Assembly: GCF_015234585.1 (NCBI RefSeq)
Contig: NZ_JADFCM010000008.1
Location: 1,798,001-1,862,000 of the forward strand
Direction of reading: 5' to 3'
DNA length: 64,000 bases
Source of the DNA: Pseudalkalibacillus hwajinpoensis
GTDB lineage: Bacteria; Bacillota; Bacilli; Bacillales; Guptibacillaceae
Of this stretch, positions 16,964 through 26,881 are shown one piece after another (within the stretch, counting starts at the first letter, position 1; the number at the start of each line of letters is the position of its first letter). The position numbers were made by a program, and so were the translations under genes. The notes beneath the pieces were generated by a model. It searched no databases. It worked only from the letters and a program-made list of their open reading frames with translations, and was not told where the DNA came from.

Positions 16964-18289
16964 TTATTTTGATATAATCGCTTGTTTTAATGGCAAATCA
17001 TGTCGAACTAAATCCTCGTATGACTCTCTCTCAACAACAAGGTTTGCCTCACCATTTTCAACAAAGACAACAGCTGGTCTTGGTAATCTATTGTAGTTAT
17101 TTGCCATGGAATAACCATATGCCCCCGTTGAAAAAACAGCCATTGTATCGCCAGCAATCGCTCGCTGTAACTGGCAATCCCAAATTAACATATCACCTGA
17201 TTCACAACACTTTCCTGCTACAGAGTATAGGTGATCTTTTGCTTCATTCATTCGATTTGCTATTGTGGCTTCATATTTTGCCTGATACAGAGCAGGGCGT
17301 AAATTATCCGTCATCCCTCCATCTACAGCGAGGTAATGTCGCAACTCTGGAACATTTTTGTGTGAACCAACCGTATATAACGTCAGTCCAGCTTCTCCTA
17401 CTAGTGAACGCCCAGGTTCAATCCAGATCTCAGGCATGTTCATTTGCCCTGTTACCTGATTTCTGATTGTTTCAATCATAGCTTCAATGTAGTTCCCTAC
17501 TGGTAGTGGGTGATCTTCGCTCGTATATCGGATTCCAAATCCTCCACCAAGGTTAAGGACTTCAGGCTCAAAACCATAGGCATCATACCATGTTGTAAGA
17601 TAGCTATAGATCTTTTCAATCGCCATTACAAAACCATTTGTTTCAAAAATTTGTGAGCCTATATGACAATGAAGTCCAAGAAGATGAATAGCACTCATTT
17701 TTGTTACATCCAATATCGCGCGTTCTACCTGACCACTCTGTAAATCAAAACCAAATTTAGAATCTTCTTGGCCTGTTAAAATATAATCATGCGTATGTGC
17801 TTCAATACCTGGTGTTATACGCAACAGCACATTAGCTTTCACATTTTTTTCTTCTGCAATTTGCTCGAGTAGAGATAATTCGTAAAAATTATCAACAACG
17901 AAGCAACCTATTTCTGCATCAAGCGCCATTCTAATTTCAGATTCACTTTTGTTATTTCCATGAAAATGAATGCGCTCCACGGGGAAACCCGCCTTCAAAG
18001 CAGTATAAAGCTCTCCACCGGATACAACATCTAAACTTAATCCTTCTTCTTCTGCAAGTTGAATCATTGCCATACATGAAAAGGCCTTACTAGCATAAGC
18101 TACTTGATAGTTTACATTTTCACGTTCAAAGGCACTTCGAAACGCCCTTGCTTTATCTCGAATCATGGCCACGTCATAAACATATAACGCAGTGCCAAAT
18201 TTTTTTCCTAATTGGACCGTATCGATCCCTCCAACTGTTAAATGCCCCTCTTCTGAAACTGCAGATGTACTGTATAAATTCACAATCAT
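16964..18289 (-). CDS. lysA: Diaminopimelate decarboxylase
   Basis: 441 residues, fold III PLP-dependent decarboxylase. Visible are the PLP lysine region YASKAFS, GLHCHIGSQ, LNLGGGFGI and the EPGRSLVGEAG motif. It makes L-lysine from meso-diaminopimelate. Start at the ATG of MIVNLYSTS with GGGGAG upstream. The 49 extra in-frame codons upstream cover the riboswitch terminator and are not coding. Preceded by a lysine riboswitch, so expression falls when lysine is plentiful. Confidence 0.97.
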   Translation of the reverse strand: MIVNLYSTSAVSEEGHLTVGGIDTVQLGKKFGTALYVYDVAMIRDKARAFRSAFERENVNYQVAYASKAFSCMAMIQLAEEEGLSLDVVSGGELYTALKAGFPVERIHFHGNNKSESEIRMALDAEIGCFVVDNFYELSLLEQIAEEKNVKANVLLRITPGIEAHTHDYILTGQEDSKFGFDLQSGQVERAILDVTKMSAIHLLGLHCHIGSQIFETNGFVMAIEKIYSYLTTWYDAYGFEPEVLNLGGGFGIRYTSEDHPLPVGNYIEAMIETIRNQVTGQMNMPEIWIEPGRSLVGEAGLTLYTVGSHKNVPELRHYLAVDGGMTDNLRPALYQAKYEATIANRMNEAKDHLYSVAGKCCESGDMLIWDCQLQRAIAGDTMAVFSTGAYGYSMANNYNRLPRPAVVFVENGEANLVVERESYEDLVRHDLPLKQAIISK

Positions 18290-18335
18290 TTCTCCCCTCT
18301 CGCTTATATAAATGCGAGCTCCCTCCACACAATAA

Positions 18336-18369
18336 GAAAAACAGCCAACTTTATAGATAGGCTGTTTTC
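18336..18369 (-). terminator. Attenuator terminator in the lysA leader
   Basis: A 9-bp stem (18338-18346 with 18360-18368) followed on the minus strand by TTTTTC. Located between the lysine aptamer and lysA. Confidence 0.85.
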
Positions 18370-18385
18370 TCCGTATCCTCACGAG

Positions 18386-18571
18386 TTGGATTAGCTCACC
18401 ACTGAAAGAAATCCATCCTCCAGTGACAGTCTGCAACTTATTCAGCAGCAGCCCAGCAAGAAAAGAATGGGTCCTTTCTCACTTCGGCAAATTGACCTTT
18501 CTGATATCGTCTTCGCATTCCATTCTATGCTCAGATATCTTACTCATTCGTTTTGCGCCTCTATCCCCATT
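18386..18571 (-). ncRNA. Lysine riboswitch (L box)
   Basis: The minus strand carries the L-box blocks in order: GGATAGAGGCGC, AGAAAGG, GCCGAAGTGA, CTTGCTGGGCTG, GCTGAATAAGT, AGACTGTCACTGG and CAGTGGTGAGCTAATCC. The first and last blocks pair to form P1. A terminator and lysA follow. In B. subtilis I know this element from lysC; here it controls lysA directly. Confidence 0.93.
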
Positions 18572-18617
18572 ACGTTCAATGAGGTCTATTCAATTAAGAA
18601 ATAAATTATCATACTTT

Positions 18618-20111
18618 TTAAGATTCGGCAAGTGGTTTGTCCGGCTGCTTCGTTTCATTCTGGGGCTCTGTAATACTCGGACGCAATTTTGTCAAAGGAA
18701 CAGAAACGCGAATTAGCACTTGAATAAACGCTTTTGCATTAAAAGGAATGAACGGCCATAAATAAGGTGTGTTTAATGGCTTTAAGGCGACCAGGAAGAG
18801 AATAATAGCTGTCACGCCTATTATATATCCTGGAACTCTGAAGAAAAAGACAAGGAAAAGTAATAATAATCTAACTAGTTTGTTCGCTATTGATAACTCA
18901 TAACTTGGCGTTGCGTAAGAACCTATAGCCGCAATAGAAACATACAAAATAACTTCTGGCACAAATAATCCTACATCGATGGCAATTTGACCAATTAATA
19001 CAGCCGCAATTAAACCCATCGCTGTAGAAAGCGGGGTAGGCGTATGAATGGCGGCCATTCTCAGCGTTTCGATCCCAACTTCTGCAAGAATGATTTGAAT
19101 AAATATCGGCACATTCGTTTCATCATTTGGCCCAATAAAATCAATTGATTTAGGCAATAACCCTGGTTCATATACCGCTAATAACCACAGGGGAAGTAAC
19201 AATAGCGCTGCTAGCATTCCCCCAAAGCGGACCCATCTCAAGAATGCCCCAGGTAATGGAGCTTCCCTGTATTCTTCTGCATGTTGAACATGGTGGAAAA
19301 AGGTTGTTGGCGTAATAATTACACTCGGAGAAGTATCGACGATAATCAAGACATGCCCTTCTAACAAATGGGATGCGGCTACATCTGGTCTTTCCGTATA
19401 CCTTACAAGCGGAAAAGGATTTCCCGCCTGATGCACTAAAAACTCTTCAACGCTTTTATCAGCCATAGGAATACCATCAATATTAATTTCTTTTAGTTTT
19501 TTCTTAATGATTTCAACTAAGTTTGGGTTAGCTACATCCTGAATATAAGTGATACACACATCCGTTTTGGAACGCTCTCCGATTTGAAATATTTCATTGC
19601 GCAAACGACCATCTCTAATACGCCTTCTTGTAAGTGCAGTATTCTCAATAATATTTTCTGTGAAACCATCTCTGGAACCTCTGATCACTTTCTCAGTGTC
19701 TGGCTCCTGAGGCGTTCTACCTGGATACTTCCGAACATCAATAATGTAAGCAATCTCTTCGCCTTCCATAAATACAGCGATCAGTCCTGAAAGAACTTGG
19801 TCGACGACCTCATCAAACGTCTCTACCTTTGTTACTTGCTGATGGGGCAAATGATTATGAATAACTTGCTCGAATTTAACGGTCAAGCGATGATGATCAT
19901 CTAATTCCATCAATTCACGCATGATCTCAACAATGATTGATGTATCACATAATCCTGTACAATAATAGAATTGTATTTCTTTATTCAAAATCTTGAGTTT
20001 ACGTACACCTACGTCAAAGCTTTCCCCAATGCCAATTGATTTTTTCAAGAAGTCTTCATTTTCTTTTAATTTTTTAAATATTTTTTGTTTGTTATTCACT
20101 TTTGTTGTCAT
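18618..20111 (-). CDS. spoVAF: Stage V sporulation protein AF
   Basis: 497 residues, GerA-family-like membrane protein: a soluble N-terminal half (about 1-290) and a C-terminal half with about five membrane segments ([15 protein letters not shown] onward). SpoVAF forms a complex with FigP (YqhR) that amplifies Ca-DPA release during germination in B. subtilis. The start is the ATG of MTTKVNNKQ with AAAGGAG upstream; it overlaps spoVAEa by 20 bases. Last gene of the spoVA operon; a proline-rich tail closes it. Confidence 0.94.
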   Translation of the reverse strand: MTTKVNNKQKIFKKLKENEDFLKKSIGIGESFDVGVRKLKILNKEIQFYYCTGLCDTSIIVEIMRELMELDDHHRLTVKFEQVIHNHLPHQQVTKVETFDEVVDQVLSGLIAVFMEGEEIAYIIDVRKYPGRTPQEPDTEKVIRGSRDGFTENIIENTALTRRRIRDGRLRNEIFQIGERSKTDVCITYIQDVANPNLVEIIKKKLKEINIDGIPMADKSVEEFLVHQAGNPFPLVRYTERPDVAASHLLEGHVLIIVDTSPSVIITPTTFFHHVQHAEEYREAPLPGAFLRWVRFGGMLAALLLLPLWLLAVYEPGLLPKSIDFIGPNDETNVPIFIQIILAEVGIETLRMAAIHTPTPLSTAMGLIAAVLIGQIAIDVGLFVPEVILYVSIAAIGSYATPSYELSIANKLVRLLLLFLVFFFRVPGYIIGVTAIILFLVALKPLNTPYLWPFIPFNAKAFIQVLIRVSVPLTKLRPSITEPQNETKQPDKPLAES

Positions 20112-20679
20112 AGAAACCGCTCCTTTCAAGCAGAATTTGAACGGCTTTCAATGTTATAGGCGACCCAACCTCCGGATCATCAAGCCCAGACATTTTACCT
20201 ATATCACCGACACCTATAATAATGGGGAGATTCAGTTTATCTAAAATAGATACAGTATCCCCATCTATTCTCCCAGCTTCCATATCAGCAAATCCATTCT
20301 TATCCACACCGAAATGCGTTAATTCACCATCCCTGTCAATGGAAACATCTACTCTCGTCCATTCAGAAAAGTGCGTTCTTGAGGCAACTGCAATCGCACC
20401 GAGGAGTTCAACATCTTCATCCTCAGCCACAGCCTGCATCGCTAGTTCTCCATAACCTTCACCGGGAAAACCACTATCATCGAACATTACAAAGATTGGA
20501 TCGTGTGGAGCTTCTTTAATTAGGGAAACAATTTCATAACCAGCAAGCGGGGTCGGATTTCCTGCTGATTGGCTAATGCATCTCCCGCCAATATCCGAAG
20601 CCACTTTTTCAATTGCTTTTTGCGCGTAAAGATCTCCATCAGTAACGAAAATAACCCGCCGCTTGTTCAATTCATTCAC
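20092..20679 (-). CDS. spoVAEA: Stage V sporulation protein AEa
   Basis: 195 residues, soluble protein with RVIFVTDGD at the N-terminus and SAGNPTPL near residue 40. SpoVAEa is encoded in many spoVA operons and is thought to lie on the outer face of the spore inner membrane. Its start overlaps the spoVAEb stop by four bases. Exact biochemical role is not established. Confidence 0.93.
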   Translation of the reverse strand: MNELNKRRVIFVTDGDLYAQKAIEKVASDIGGRCISQSAGNPTPLAGYEIVSLIKEAPHDPIFVMFDDSGFPGEGYGELAMQAVAEDEDVELLGAIAVASRTHFSEWTRVDVSIDRDGELTHFGVDKNGFADMEAGRIDGDTVSILDKLNLPIIIGVGDIGKMSGLDDPEVGSPITLKAVQILLERSGFYDNKSE

Positions 20680-21026
20680 CCCTTTGGTTTGAATATAATG
20701 GCTATGATAAATCCGAAAACAATAGCTGATGAAATTCCAGCTGAAGTTAACTGAAATATTCCCATTGCAATGCCTATAAATCCATGTTCCTCTCCTTGCT
20801 GCATCGCCCCATGTAGCAAGGAATGCCCAAAGCTCGTAATCGGTACTGTCGCACCAGCTCCTGCAAATTCAATCAGTCGATCGTATATACCGAATCCGTC
20901 AAGAATCGCTCCAGCCACAACAAAAGATGACATGACATGAGCTGGTGTTAATCTAAAAATATCGAGCAATAACTGACCAACAACACAAATGGCTCCTCCT
21001 ACTGCAAAAGCAATGAAGTATTCCAC
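20676..21026 (-). CDS. spoVAEB: Stage V sporulation protein AEb
   Basis: 116 residues, small membrane protein with four hydrophobic segments, homologous to SpoVAC (both share the AGAGxxVPITxF-type motif). Part of the SpoVA channel that moves Ca-dipicolinate into the forespore and out at germination. GTG start (21024-21026) overlapping the spoVAD stop as TAGTG; GAGG upstream. Confidence 0.93.
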   Translation of the reverse strand: MEYFIAFAVGGAICVVGQLLLDIFRLTPAHVMSSFVVAGAILDGFGIYDRLIEFAGAGATVPITSFGHSLLHGAMQQGEEHGFIGIAMGIFQLTSAGISSAIVFGFIIAIIFKPKG

Positions 21027-22039
21027 TATTCCTCACCTCCAACTCGCTCAAAAACCACTGCATGAGCGATAGCAGGCATACTTTCTTTCTGCTGCACCAT
21101 AACGGGGCTATGCAAGCATCCTGTAGCTGTAACAAGAATTTTTGAATACTTCCCTTGTTTTAGAAGCTCTATGAGATGACCATACGTAACAACCGCCGAA
21201 CAGGCACAGCCGCTTCCACCTGCGAATACTTCTTTCTGATCCGGACGATAGATCATTAACCCACAGTCATTATGATTATTAGTAATGTCAATCCCTTTCT
21301 CAAGCAATAAATCACGAACAATCGGAGAACCAACTGCAGATAAATCTCCAGTAACAATTAAGTCATAATCTGAAGGCTTTACATTCAGGTCCTCAAAATG
21401 TGTGGCCAATGTATCTGCTGCCGCTGGCGCCATCGCACTCCCCATATCAAACGGATCTTTGATTCCCCAGTCAACTACTCTTCCAATCGTTGCGGCAGAG
21501 ATTTGAATGTCCGAAAACTCCTGACTAACTAAAGCAGCTCCAGCACCAGTTACAGTTGATGTCGCAGTACCGGGTTTCTGACCTCCATATTCTGTTGGAT
21601 ATCGGAACTGTCTTTCAGCAGTTGCATTATGGCTACTAACTCCAGCAATAGCCCTCTCTGCAAAACCACCATCAACTAGAGAAGAAGCAATCGCTAGGGA
21701 TTCCATCGATGTGGAGCATGCTCCAAAAACACCTAGAAAAGGAATATGATTAGACCTTGCTGTATAAGTTGCGCTTACGATTTGATTTAATAGATCACCT
21801 GCTACAAAAACATCAACTTGATCAGGAGCTAATTCTTTTTTCTTCAAACAACTCATTACTGCATCTTCTAACAATTTTCTTTCAGCAAGCTCCCAGTTTG
21901 CCTGATTACAATGAAGGTTATCATAGGTCACATCAAACGAATTTCCAAATGGACCTTCTGCTTCCTTTGGGCCTGTTGCTGTACCTACTGATTGTAAATA
22001 AACATTTGAAAAACTCCATGTTTGCTTTCCTGATTTCAT
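21026..22039 (-). CDS. spoVAD: Stage V sporulation protein AD
   Basis: 337 residues, thiolase-like fold without the full thiolase catalytic set; the nucleophile-region Cys is kept in [10 protein letters not shown]. SpoVAD is known to bind dipicolinic acid and sits on the outside of the inner spore membrane. ATG with GGAGAG upstream, 13 bases after spoVAC. Confidence 0.96.
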   Translation of the reverse strand: MKSGKQTWSFSNVYLQSVGTATGPKEAEGPFGNSFDVTYDNLHCNQANWELAERKLLEDAVMSCLKKKELAPDQVDVFVAGDLLNQIVSATYTARSNHIPFLGVFGACSTSMESLAIASSLVDGGFAERAIAGVSSHNATAERQFRYPTEYGGQKPGTATSTVTGAGAALVSQEFSDIQISAATIGRVVDWGIKDPFDMGSAMAPAAADTLATHFEDLNVKPSDYDLIVTGDLSAVGSPIVRDLLLEKGIDITNNHNDCGLMIYRPDQKEVFAGGSGCACSAVVTYGHLIELLKQGKYSKILVTATGCLHSPVMVQQKESMPAIAHAVVFERVGGEE

Positions 22040-22052
22040 ACAGGTTCTCTCC

Positions 22053-22511
22053 TTATATCAGGGCTTTAAAAATCATTCTGACCATTCCTACAATGTAAGC
22101 CGCAACGACGCCAAACACGATGACTGATCCAGCAAGTTTAAACATATTGGTTGCTATGCCAAGTACAATCCCTTCGCTTTTATGCTCGAGAGCAGCACTA
22201 GTAATCGAATTAGCGAAACCTGTAACTGGTACAGCTGAACCTGCTCCCGCAAATTGACCAAGCTTGTCATACCAACCGAAAGCCGTTAATATAGCTGCGA
22301 TCAAAATGAGAGTGGCTACAGTCGGGTTTCCAGCATTTTCTTTAGAAAAATCAAAGACATTGATATAGAAATTCTGAACACCTTGTCCGAACATACAAAT
22401 AAATCCGCCTACAACAAACGCTTTTATACAGTTGAAAAAATACGGCGGCTTTGGCTGATACTCTTTAATGTTCTGACTATACTTTTCCCTATCGTTTAAT
22501 GATTTTTTCAT
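22053..22511 (-). CDS. spoVAC: Stage V sporulation protein AC
   Basis: 152 residues with four membrane segments and GAGSAVPVTGFANS, paralogous to SpoVAEb. SpoVAC is a mechanosensitive channel for dipicolinate release in B. subtilis. Start at MKKSLNDREKY with GGAGGG upstream, overlapping the spoVAB stop (TAATG); an 11-codon extension upstream is not supported. Confidence 0.95.
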   Translation of the reverse strand: MKKSLNDREKYSQNIKEYQPKPPYFFNCIKAFVVGGFICMFGQGVQNFYINVFDFSKENAGNPTVATLILIAAILTAFGWYDKLGQFAGAGSAVPVTGFANSITSAALEHKSEGIVLGIATNMFKLAGSVIVFGVVAAYIVGMVRMIFKALI

Positions 22512-22942
22512 TACTTGATCCCTCCATCCACAAAAATTGTCCAATGAAACAATGATCCGAATACTTTACCAAGTACTATAGCCATTAGTAAAACCAAAAT
22601 TTTATCTATAAACCCAATCCGTTTCGTTAATATTGGCAGGACATTTAGTACTTCTGTTAATGCTGCTGCTAACATCCCAATAAATATACCTGCACCAAGT
22701 CCAATTGGGATCACTACAAATTTGGGCAGGCCCAGAGTTGGATTTCTTAACGATAACCAACTTGCCACTACAGCACCTACAATGATCCCCCATTCATAAA
22801 AACGAATGAGGTGTAACGTTTTGGACAATTGAGTGAGTCTAGGGATAATACCAAGAACTGAAAGAAATGCAACAAATCCAGCCCCAACCGCAATCCCTTC
22901 AGCAAATCCGATTAACATCACAAAGACAAATTGAACATTCAT
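22511..22942 (-). CDS. spoVAB: Stage V sporulation protein AB
   Basis: 143 residues, about four membrane segments, begins MNVQFVFVMLIGFAEG. Member of the SpoVA complex with unknown individual role. ATG overlaps the spoVAA stop by four bases; the ribosome binding site is weak, so translation probably depends on coupling. Confidence 0.93.
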   Translation of the reverse strand: MNVQFVFVMLIGFAEGIAVGAGFVAFLSVLGIIPRLTQLSKTLHLIRFYEWGIIVGAVVASWLSLRNPTLGLPKFVVIPIGLGAGIFIGMLAAALTEVLNVLPILTKRIGFIDKILVLLMAIVLGKVFGSLFHWTIFVDGGIK

Positions 22943-23556
22943 GGTTTCGAATTTCCGTTTTCTTCGTTCTCATGAACGATTACATATTGATCAAGGTCCT
23001 GTTGATAATTAAACATTTCCACTTCAAGTGGGCTCGGTTCTTCGTTAAACCGCTTTTTGAAAAGATGATTAAAGAAAAGGACCATCCCAATTCCAAGTCC
23101 AAATGAGTATGGTACTTGTAGAAGCAGTGGTTTTGGATTGTCAATTCCAGTCACAATTTTATATATTTGCTGATGAACCTCTCTCATACTGACGTCTTCA
23201 TGAAAATTCATAATAGCGAGGGCCGCACCAATAAATAATAAAAACCAGATAAGAACAAAATAAACGGGTGCTAATTTCTTCTTTGGATACTGAACTTCTA
23301 CAATCGTTTGTGTAGGACCAACTACTTGAATCTCAATGTTTTCCATTTCGCTATGGATTGACATAATGACTTTCATAACATCAATTACGACTAAGTTCTT
23401 ATCTTCTTTCGTCACATGGTAAATGTGGATATTCTCCACCTTACTACAGCAAGAATCTTCTCCTATGAGCTGAGCAATATCACCAATCAATAGTTTCTTA
23501 TTAGGCGGCACTTTCTTTTTTTGCCTAAGTCGAAGATATATTATCTGACTATCCAT
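22939..23556 (-). CDS. spoVAA: Stage V sporulation protein AA
   Basis: 205 residues: soluble N-terminal domain of about 95 residues, then two membrane segments near 100-118 and 145-165, and a charged C-terminal tail. First gene of the seven-gene spoVA operon. ATG with a strong AAGGAGGTGGAGG region upstream, and a sigma-G-type promoter 40 bases further. Confidence 0.94.
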   Translation of the reverse strand: MDSQIIYLRLRQKKKVPPNKKLLIGDIAQLIGEDSCCSKVENIHIYHVTKEDKNLVVIDVMKVIMSIHSEMENIEIQVVGPTQTIVEVQYPKKKLAPVYFVLIWFLLFIGAALAIMNFHEDVSMREVHQQIYKIVTGIDNPKPLLLQVPYSFGLGIGMVLFFNHLFKKRFNEEPSPLEVEMFNYQQDLDQYVIVHENEENGNSKP

Positions 23557-23593
23557 GATCCTCCACCTCCTTATTCAAGGGGCATATTGGTTA

Positions 23594-23623
23594 TAGTATG
23601 TTTCTACCAAATGACTCTCATTC
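23594..23623 (-). promoter_or_regulatory. Sigma-G promoter of the spoVA operon
   Basis: GAATGA (23618-23623) and CATACTA (23594-23600) with a 17-base spacer on the minus strand. This agrees with the forespore sigma-G pattern (gHATR and CATACTA) and with the known sigma-G control of spoVA. Confidence 0.75.
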
Positions 23624-23736
23624 TTTAGCAACCTAAGTACCATTAATTCCCTAGAAGTGTGGGACCTTTTTATATCGTCCATTCATTAATCTTAGTGATA
23701 GCTCGATTTTTATTCAGGTAAAAAAAGCCTTTGCAC

Positions 23737-23775
23737 ACAAAAAAGAACAGAATGAGCTATTTGCTCATCTGTTCT
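23737..23775 (-). terminator. Terminator overlapping the end of sigF
   Basis: A 13 to 14-bp stem with one bulge (23744-23757 with 23763-23775) followed on the minus strand by TTTTTT. The sigF TAG stop (23757-23759) lies at the loop, and the last five codons form one arm. Confidence 0.85.
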
Positions 23776-24512
23776 TTAATTTGTTTTAATATTTTCTTTT
23801 CAAGTCTCGATACTTGAACTTGAGAAATCCCAAGTCTTTCTGCCACTTCAGACTGAGTTTGATCTTTATAATACCTTAAATAAACGATTAGTCTCTCACG
23901 ATTATCAAGATACTGCAATGCTTCCTTAAGGGCTAATTTATCAAACCAAGCACTATCTGTATGATCGGCAATTTGGTCGAGTAAAGTAATGGGATCTCCA
24001 TCATTTTCATAAACCGTTTCATGAATAGAAGTTGGTGCCCTTACAGCTTCTTGTGCCATGACAACTTCTTCCGACGTGACTTCTATTCGTTCTGCAATTT
24101 CATTAATTGTGGGCGTTCTGCCGAGCGTTTTCGATAACTCATCCTTCGCTTTCCTAACTTTATTTCCAGTTTCTTTAAGGGATCGACTCACTTTCACTGT
24201 TCCATCATCTCTAATGAAGCGCTGAATTTCCCCAATAATCATTGGTACCGCATAGGTGGAGAATTTCACATCGTAACTTAGATCGAACTTATCCACGGAT
24301 TTTAACAAACCAATACAACCGATCTGAAACAGGTCATCCGCTTCATACCCTCGATTTAGAAATCGCTGCACAACGGACCAGACGAGACGCATATTCTTTT
24401 GAACAATGAGGTCTCTAGCTCCCTGGTCCCCATTCTGGCTTTGTTTAATCAATTCCTTCACTTCATCAGGCTTCAGTTGCGACTGCTTCCCTTTTCTAAC
24501 CTCCACGTCCAT
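23757..24512 (-). CDS. sigF: Forespore RNA polymerase sigma factor F
   Basis: 251 residues, sigma-70 family with region 2 (LVWSVVQRFLNRGYEADDLFQIG) and a region 4.2 helix-turn-helix near the C-terminus (QSEVAERLGISQVQVSRLE). First forespore-specific sigma factor, held inactive by SpoIIAB. ATG with GGGGA upstream; follows spoIIAB by 12 bases. Confidence 0.97.
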   Translation of the reverse strand: MDVEVRKGKQSQLKPDEVKELIKQSQNGDQGARDLIVQKNMRLVWSVVQRFLNRGYEADDLFQIGCIGLLKSVDKFDLSYDVKFSTYAVPMIIGEIQRFIRDDGTVKVSRSLKETGNKVRKAKDELSKTLGRTPTINEIAERIEVTSEEVVMAQEAVRAPTSIHETVYENDGDPITLLDQIADHTDSAWFDKLALKEALQYLDNRERLIVYLRYYKDQTQSEVAERLGISQVQVSRLEKKILKQIKEQMSK

Positions 24513-24524
24513 ATGCAGGTCCCC

Positions 24525-24965
24525 TTAATTACATAGCGCTTTATTTTTTGATAGATACTTCATTAAGTGAATGGTCGTACCCTGGCCACTTGCAGACTCC
24601 ACTTTGACCTCATCCATAAAATTCTCCATAATTGTAAAGCCCATCCCTGATCGCTCTAGTTCAGGCTTTGTTGTAAACAAAGGTTGTCTTGCTTCCTCAA
24701 GGTCAAGAATTCCGATTCCGTGGTCACGAATTGTTAAATTGACCGTGTCGTCATTTAACTCGACTGAAATGTAAACCTTCTCTTCAGAATTTTGCTCATA
24801 TCCATGAATAATGGCATTTGTAACAGCTTCCGATACAACAGTCTTGATTTCAGTAAGTTCATCAACAGTAGGATCGAGCTGCGCAATAAAAGCTGCTACA
24901 GTCACACGAGCAAATGATTCATTTTGACTGAGCGCAGAGAACTCGATATCCATACGATTTCTCAT
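24525..24965 (-). CDS. spoIIAB: Anti-sigma F factor / serine kinase SpoIIAB
   Basis: 146 residues, GHKL ATPase. The N box has Glu46 and Asn50 ([11 protein letters not shown]), followed by DHGIGI and GMGFTIM. It binds sigma F or phosphorylates SpoIIAA. Its ATG overlaps the spoIIAA stop (TAATG) with GGGGGTGG upstream. Confidence 0.97.
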   Translation of the reverse strand: MRNRMDIEFSALSQNESFARVTVAAFIAQLDPTVDELTEIKTVVSEAVTNAIIHGYEQNSEEKVYISVELNDDTVNLTIRDHGIGILDLEEARQPLFTTKPELERSGMGFTIMENFMDEVKVESASGQGTTIHLMKYLSKNKALCN

Positions 24966-25315
24966 TATGCCACCCCCAAAGTAGCGAGGGCATGCTGCTC
25001 ATCAGCCTCAAGCCTCACAATTTTAAAGAGACCTGACATTTCAAACAATCTCTTAACAGGTGGAGAGATTGAACATACGACCATTTCTCCTCCAAAACTC
25101 TTCACTTTATTGTACCGCCCTAGAATAACACCGAGACCTGAACTATCCATGAATGAAAGACCGTCTAGACTTAGCACAATATGTTCAATTTTACGCTCTT
25201 CAATAATCGAATCTACCCTGTCTCTTAGTTCTTCTGATGTATGATGATCCAACTCTCCATCAAGACGAATCAAAAGAACGGGATGGCGCACTTCAAGATT
25301 GATCGAAAGACTCAC
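24965..25315 (-). CDS. spoIIAA: Anti-sigma F factor antagonist SpoIIAA
   Basis: 116 residues, STAS domain. Ser58 in FMDSSGLGV is at the position phosphorylated by SpoIIAB in B. subtilis. Dephosphorylated by SpoIIE it frees sigma F in the forespore. The start is a GTG (25313-25315) with GAGGAGG eight bases upstream; the GTG five bases earlier hits a stop at once. Confidence 0.96.
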   Translation of the reverse strand: MSLSINLEVRHPVLLIRLDGELDHHTSEELRDRVDSIIEERKIEHIVLSLDGLSFMDSSGLGVILGRYNKVKSFGGEMVVCSISPPVKRLFEMSGLFKIVRLEADEQHALATLGVA

Positions 25316-25346
25316 GTCACATTCCTCCTCATGTTTGCTTGTGAGT

Positions 25347-25376
25347 TTTTTCTCTCTTTACAGGGTTAATTCCTTC
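25347..25376 (-). promoter_or_regulatory. Sigma-H promoter of the spoIIA operon
   Basis: GAAGGAATT (25368-25376) fits the sigma-H -35 pattern RnAGGAwww, and after 12 bases AGAGAAAAA (25347-25355) fits RnnGAATww with one mismatch. Agrees with known sigma-H control of spoIIA. It lies between the dacF stop and spoIIAA. Confidence 0.6.
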
Positions 25377-25415
25377 TTCGTGACAAAACTAGTGAGATTT
25401 CGATGAAAGAGGTGA

Positions 25416-26594
25416 TCACTTGACAGTTTGAGTAGGCGCTTTGGCGAACTGCGCAGCTGTTCGTTTCATCAGCTGCCACCAGGAAGCTTTTTGAATGTCT
25501 TTGGCTGCAATAACCGGAGATGTAGCTGTCACATGACCATCTATTTTCACAGACAACTCACCTACCTCTTCCCCTTTCTTAACAGGTGTTTCTATATTCT
25601 TATTGACTTTGATGCTTGTTGTAATTTTACCGTTTTCTTGCCCTTTCTTAAGAAGAACGGAAACTCGCTCAGATGTTACAACAGACATGGTAGGTTGATC
25701 TCCTTTATTTACCTTTACTTCTTTCACGATGTTGTTTCGATCGAATAATTTATGTGTTTTATATTGAGAAAATGCATAATCAAACAGTTTTGTAATATCT
25801 GCATTACGTACTTTTGGAGATGGAGCCCCCATTACAACAGCCACCACTCGCATGTCATCTCTTTTCGCCGTTGCCGTAAGACAATACTTTGCTTCACTTG
25901 TAAATCCTGTCTTCAATCCATCTACACCAGGATAAAATTTAACAAGCTTATTAGTGTTAACGAGCCAGAATTTCTTATCTGTATCCTGCCTCAGGTAGTC
26001 TTCATATAATCCAGTATATTTTGTAATCAATTCATATTTAAGAAGCTCTTTAGCCATAAGGGCCATATCATTTGCAGTGGAATAATGACCCTCCGCAGGT
26101 AATCCAGTAGGATTTACAAAATGAGTGTTTTTGAGCCCCATTGATTTTGCCTTTGCATTCATCGAATTAACAAATTCTTCTTCCGAACCAGCGATCGCTT
26201 CAGCCATTGCTACCGAAGCATCATTACCGGAAGCAATCGCGATACCTTTTAACATATCGTTAACTGTCATTTCTTCCCCTGCCTCAAGAAAAATCTGTGA
26301 ACCACCCATCGAAGCAGCATATTCACTTGCTCTAATTTTCTGATCGAGGCTTACTTTTCCACTTTCAATCGCTTCCATAATTAAGATCATTGTCATGATT
26401 TTAGTCATACTTGCAGGAGGAAGCTTTTTATCACTATCTTTTTCAAACAATACTTCACCTGTATCTCGCTCAATCAAAATAGCGGAAGAAGAATTCTCTG
26501 CGATTTTTAGCTTTGCTTCTTCTGCATGCGCAAAAGAAGGAACAATAAGAGTTACTCCCAGCAAGAAGGCGAGCGCTGTTGCAACAACTTTCAT
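25416..26594 (-). CDS. dacF: Sporulation D-alanyl-D-alanine carboxypeptidase DacF
   Basis: 392 residues with a signal peptide (cleaved near AHAEE, residue 25), the SMTK motif, SGNDASV and KTGFTSEAK, and a C-terminal PBP5-like domain. It trims cortex peptidoglycan from the forespore side in B. subtilis. Start at MKVVATALAFLLG with GGAGGG upstream; the 29-codon open extension upstream has no site and covers a promoter-like sequence. Confidence 0.94.
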   Translation of the reverse strand: MKVVATALAFLLGVTLIVPSFAHAEEAKLKIAENSSSAILIERDTGEVLFEKDSDKKLPPASMTKIMTMILIMEAIESGKVSLDQKIRASEYAASMGGSQIFLEAGEEMTVNDMLKGIAIASGNDASVAMAEAIAGSEEEFVNSMNAKAKSMGLKNTHFVNPTGLPAEGHYSTANDMALMAKELLKYELITKYTGLYEDYLRQDTDKKFWLVNTNKLVKFYPGVDGLKTGFTSEAKYCLTATAKRDDMRVVAVVMGAPSPKVRNADITKLFDYAFSQYKTHKLFDRNNIVKEVKVNKGDQPTMSVVTSERVSVLLKKGQENGKITTSIKVNKNIETPVKKGEEVGELSVKIDGHVTATSPVIAAKDIQKASWWQLMKRTAAQFAKAPTQTVK

Positions 26595-26622
26595 TGGTGA
26601 TCCCTCCATTCTTAGTATTACA

Positions 26623-26651
26623 AGGATTTCCAACATCTTGGAAAAATATAC
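26623..26651 (-). promoter_or_regulatory. Candidate sigma-F promoter of dacF
   Basis: GTATA (26647-26651) fits the sigma-F -35 GywTA; after exactly 15 bases GGAAATCCT (26623-26631) fits GGnnAnAnT with one mismatch. dacF is a sigma-F gene in B. subtilis, which supports the reading. Confidence 0.4.
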
Positions 26652-26754
26652 GAATTCTATATCCTCTTTTGATAATCGCATTCACTCTCCTTAAATCTTT
26701 TCACGGATTTATACACATGGACATGGTAATGAAGTAGTTGATTATTGCCTTAAT

Positions 26755-26800
26755 TACGCTCTGAGATAAAGATGTCACTCGAATGAGCCAAAATCGAGAA
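26755..26800 (+). repeat. Intergenic repeat, copy B
   Basis: Shares TACGCTCTG, then after a variable stretch CACTCGAATGAGCCAAAA and TCGAGAA, in the same order and spacing as the reverse complement of copy C at 46.4 kb. Lies between dacF and the pdp terminator. Confidence 0.6.
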
Positions 26801-26830
26801 CCAACAGGATAAGCTAACTTAGCTAAACAC

Positions 26831-26860
26831 AAAAAAAGAAGCCCCCCAAAAGAGACTTCT
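26831..26860 (-). terminator. Terminator of the deoB-punA-pdp operon
   Basis: On the minus strand AGAAGTC pairs with GGCTTCT (one G-T pair) around an 8 to 9-base loop, followed by seven T residues (plus-strand A run at 26831-26837). Confidence 0.7.
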
Positions 26861-26881
26861 CAAGATACTACCTTATATTAA

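Noticed and set aside
18423..18716. 97-residue plus-strand frame at the spoVAF-lysA junction
   Set aside because: It is antisense to the lysine riboswitch aptamer and the spoVAF end; the riboswitch explains the sequence.
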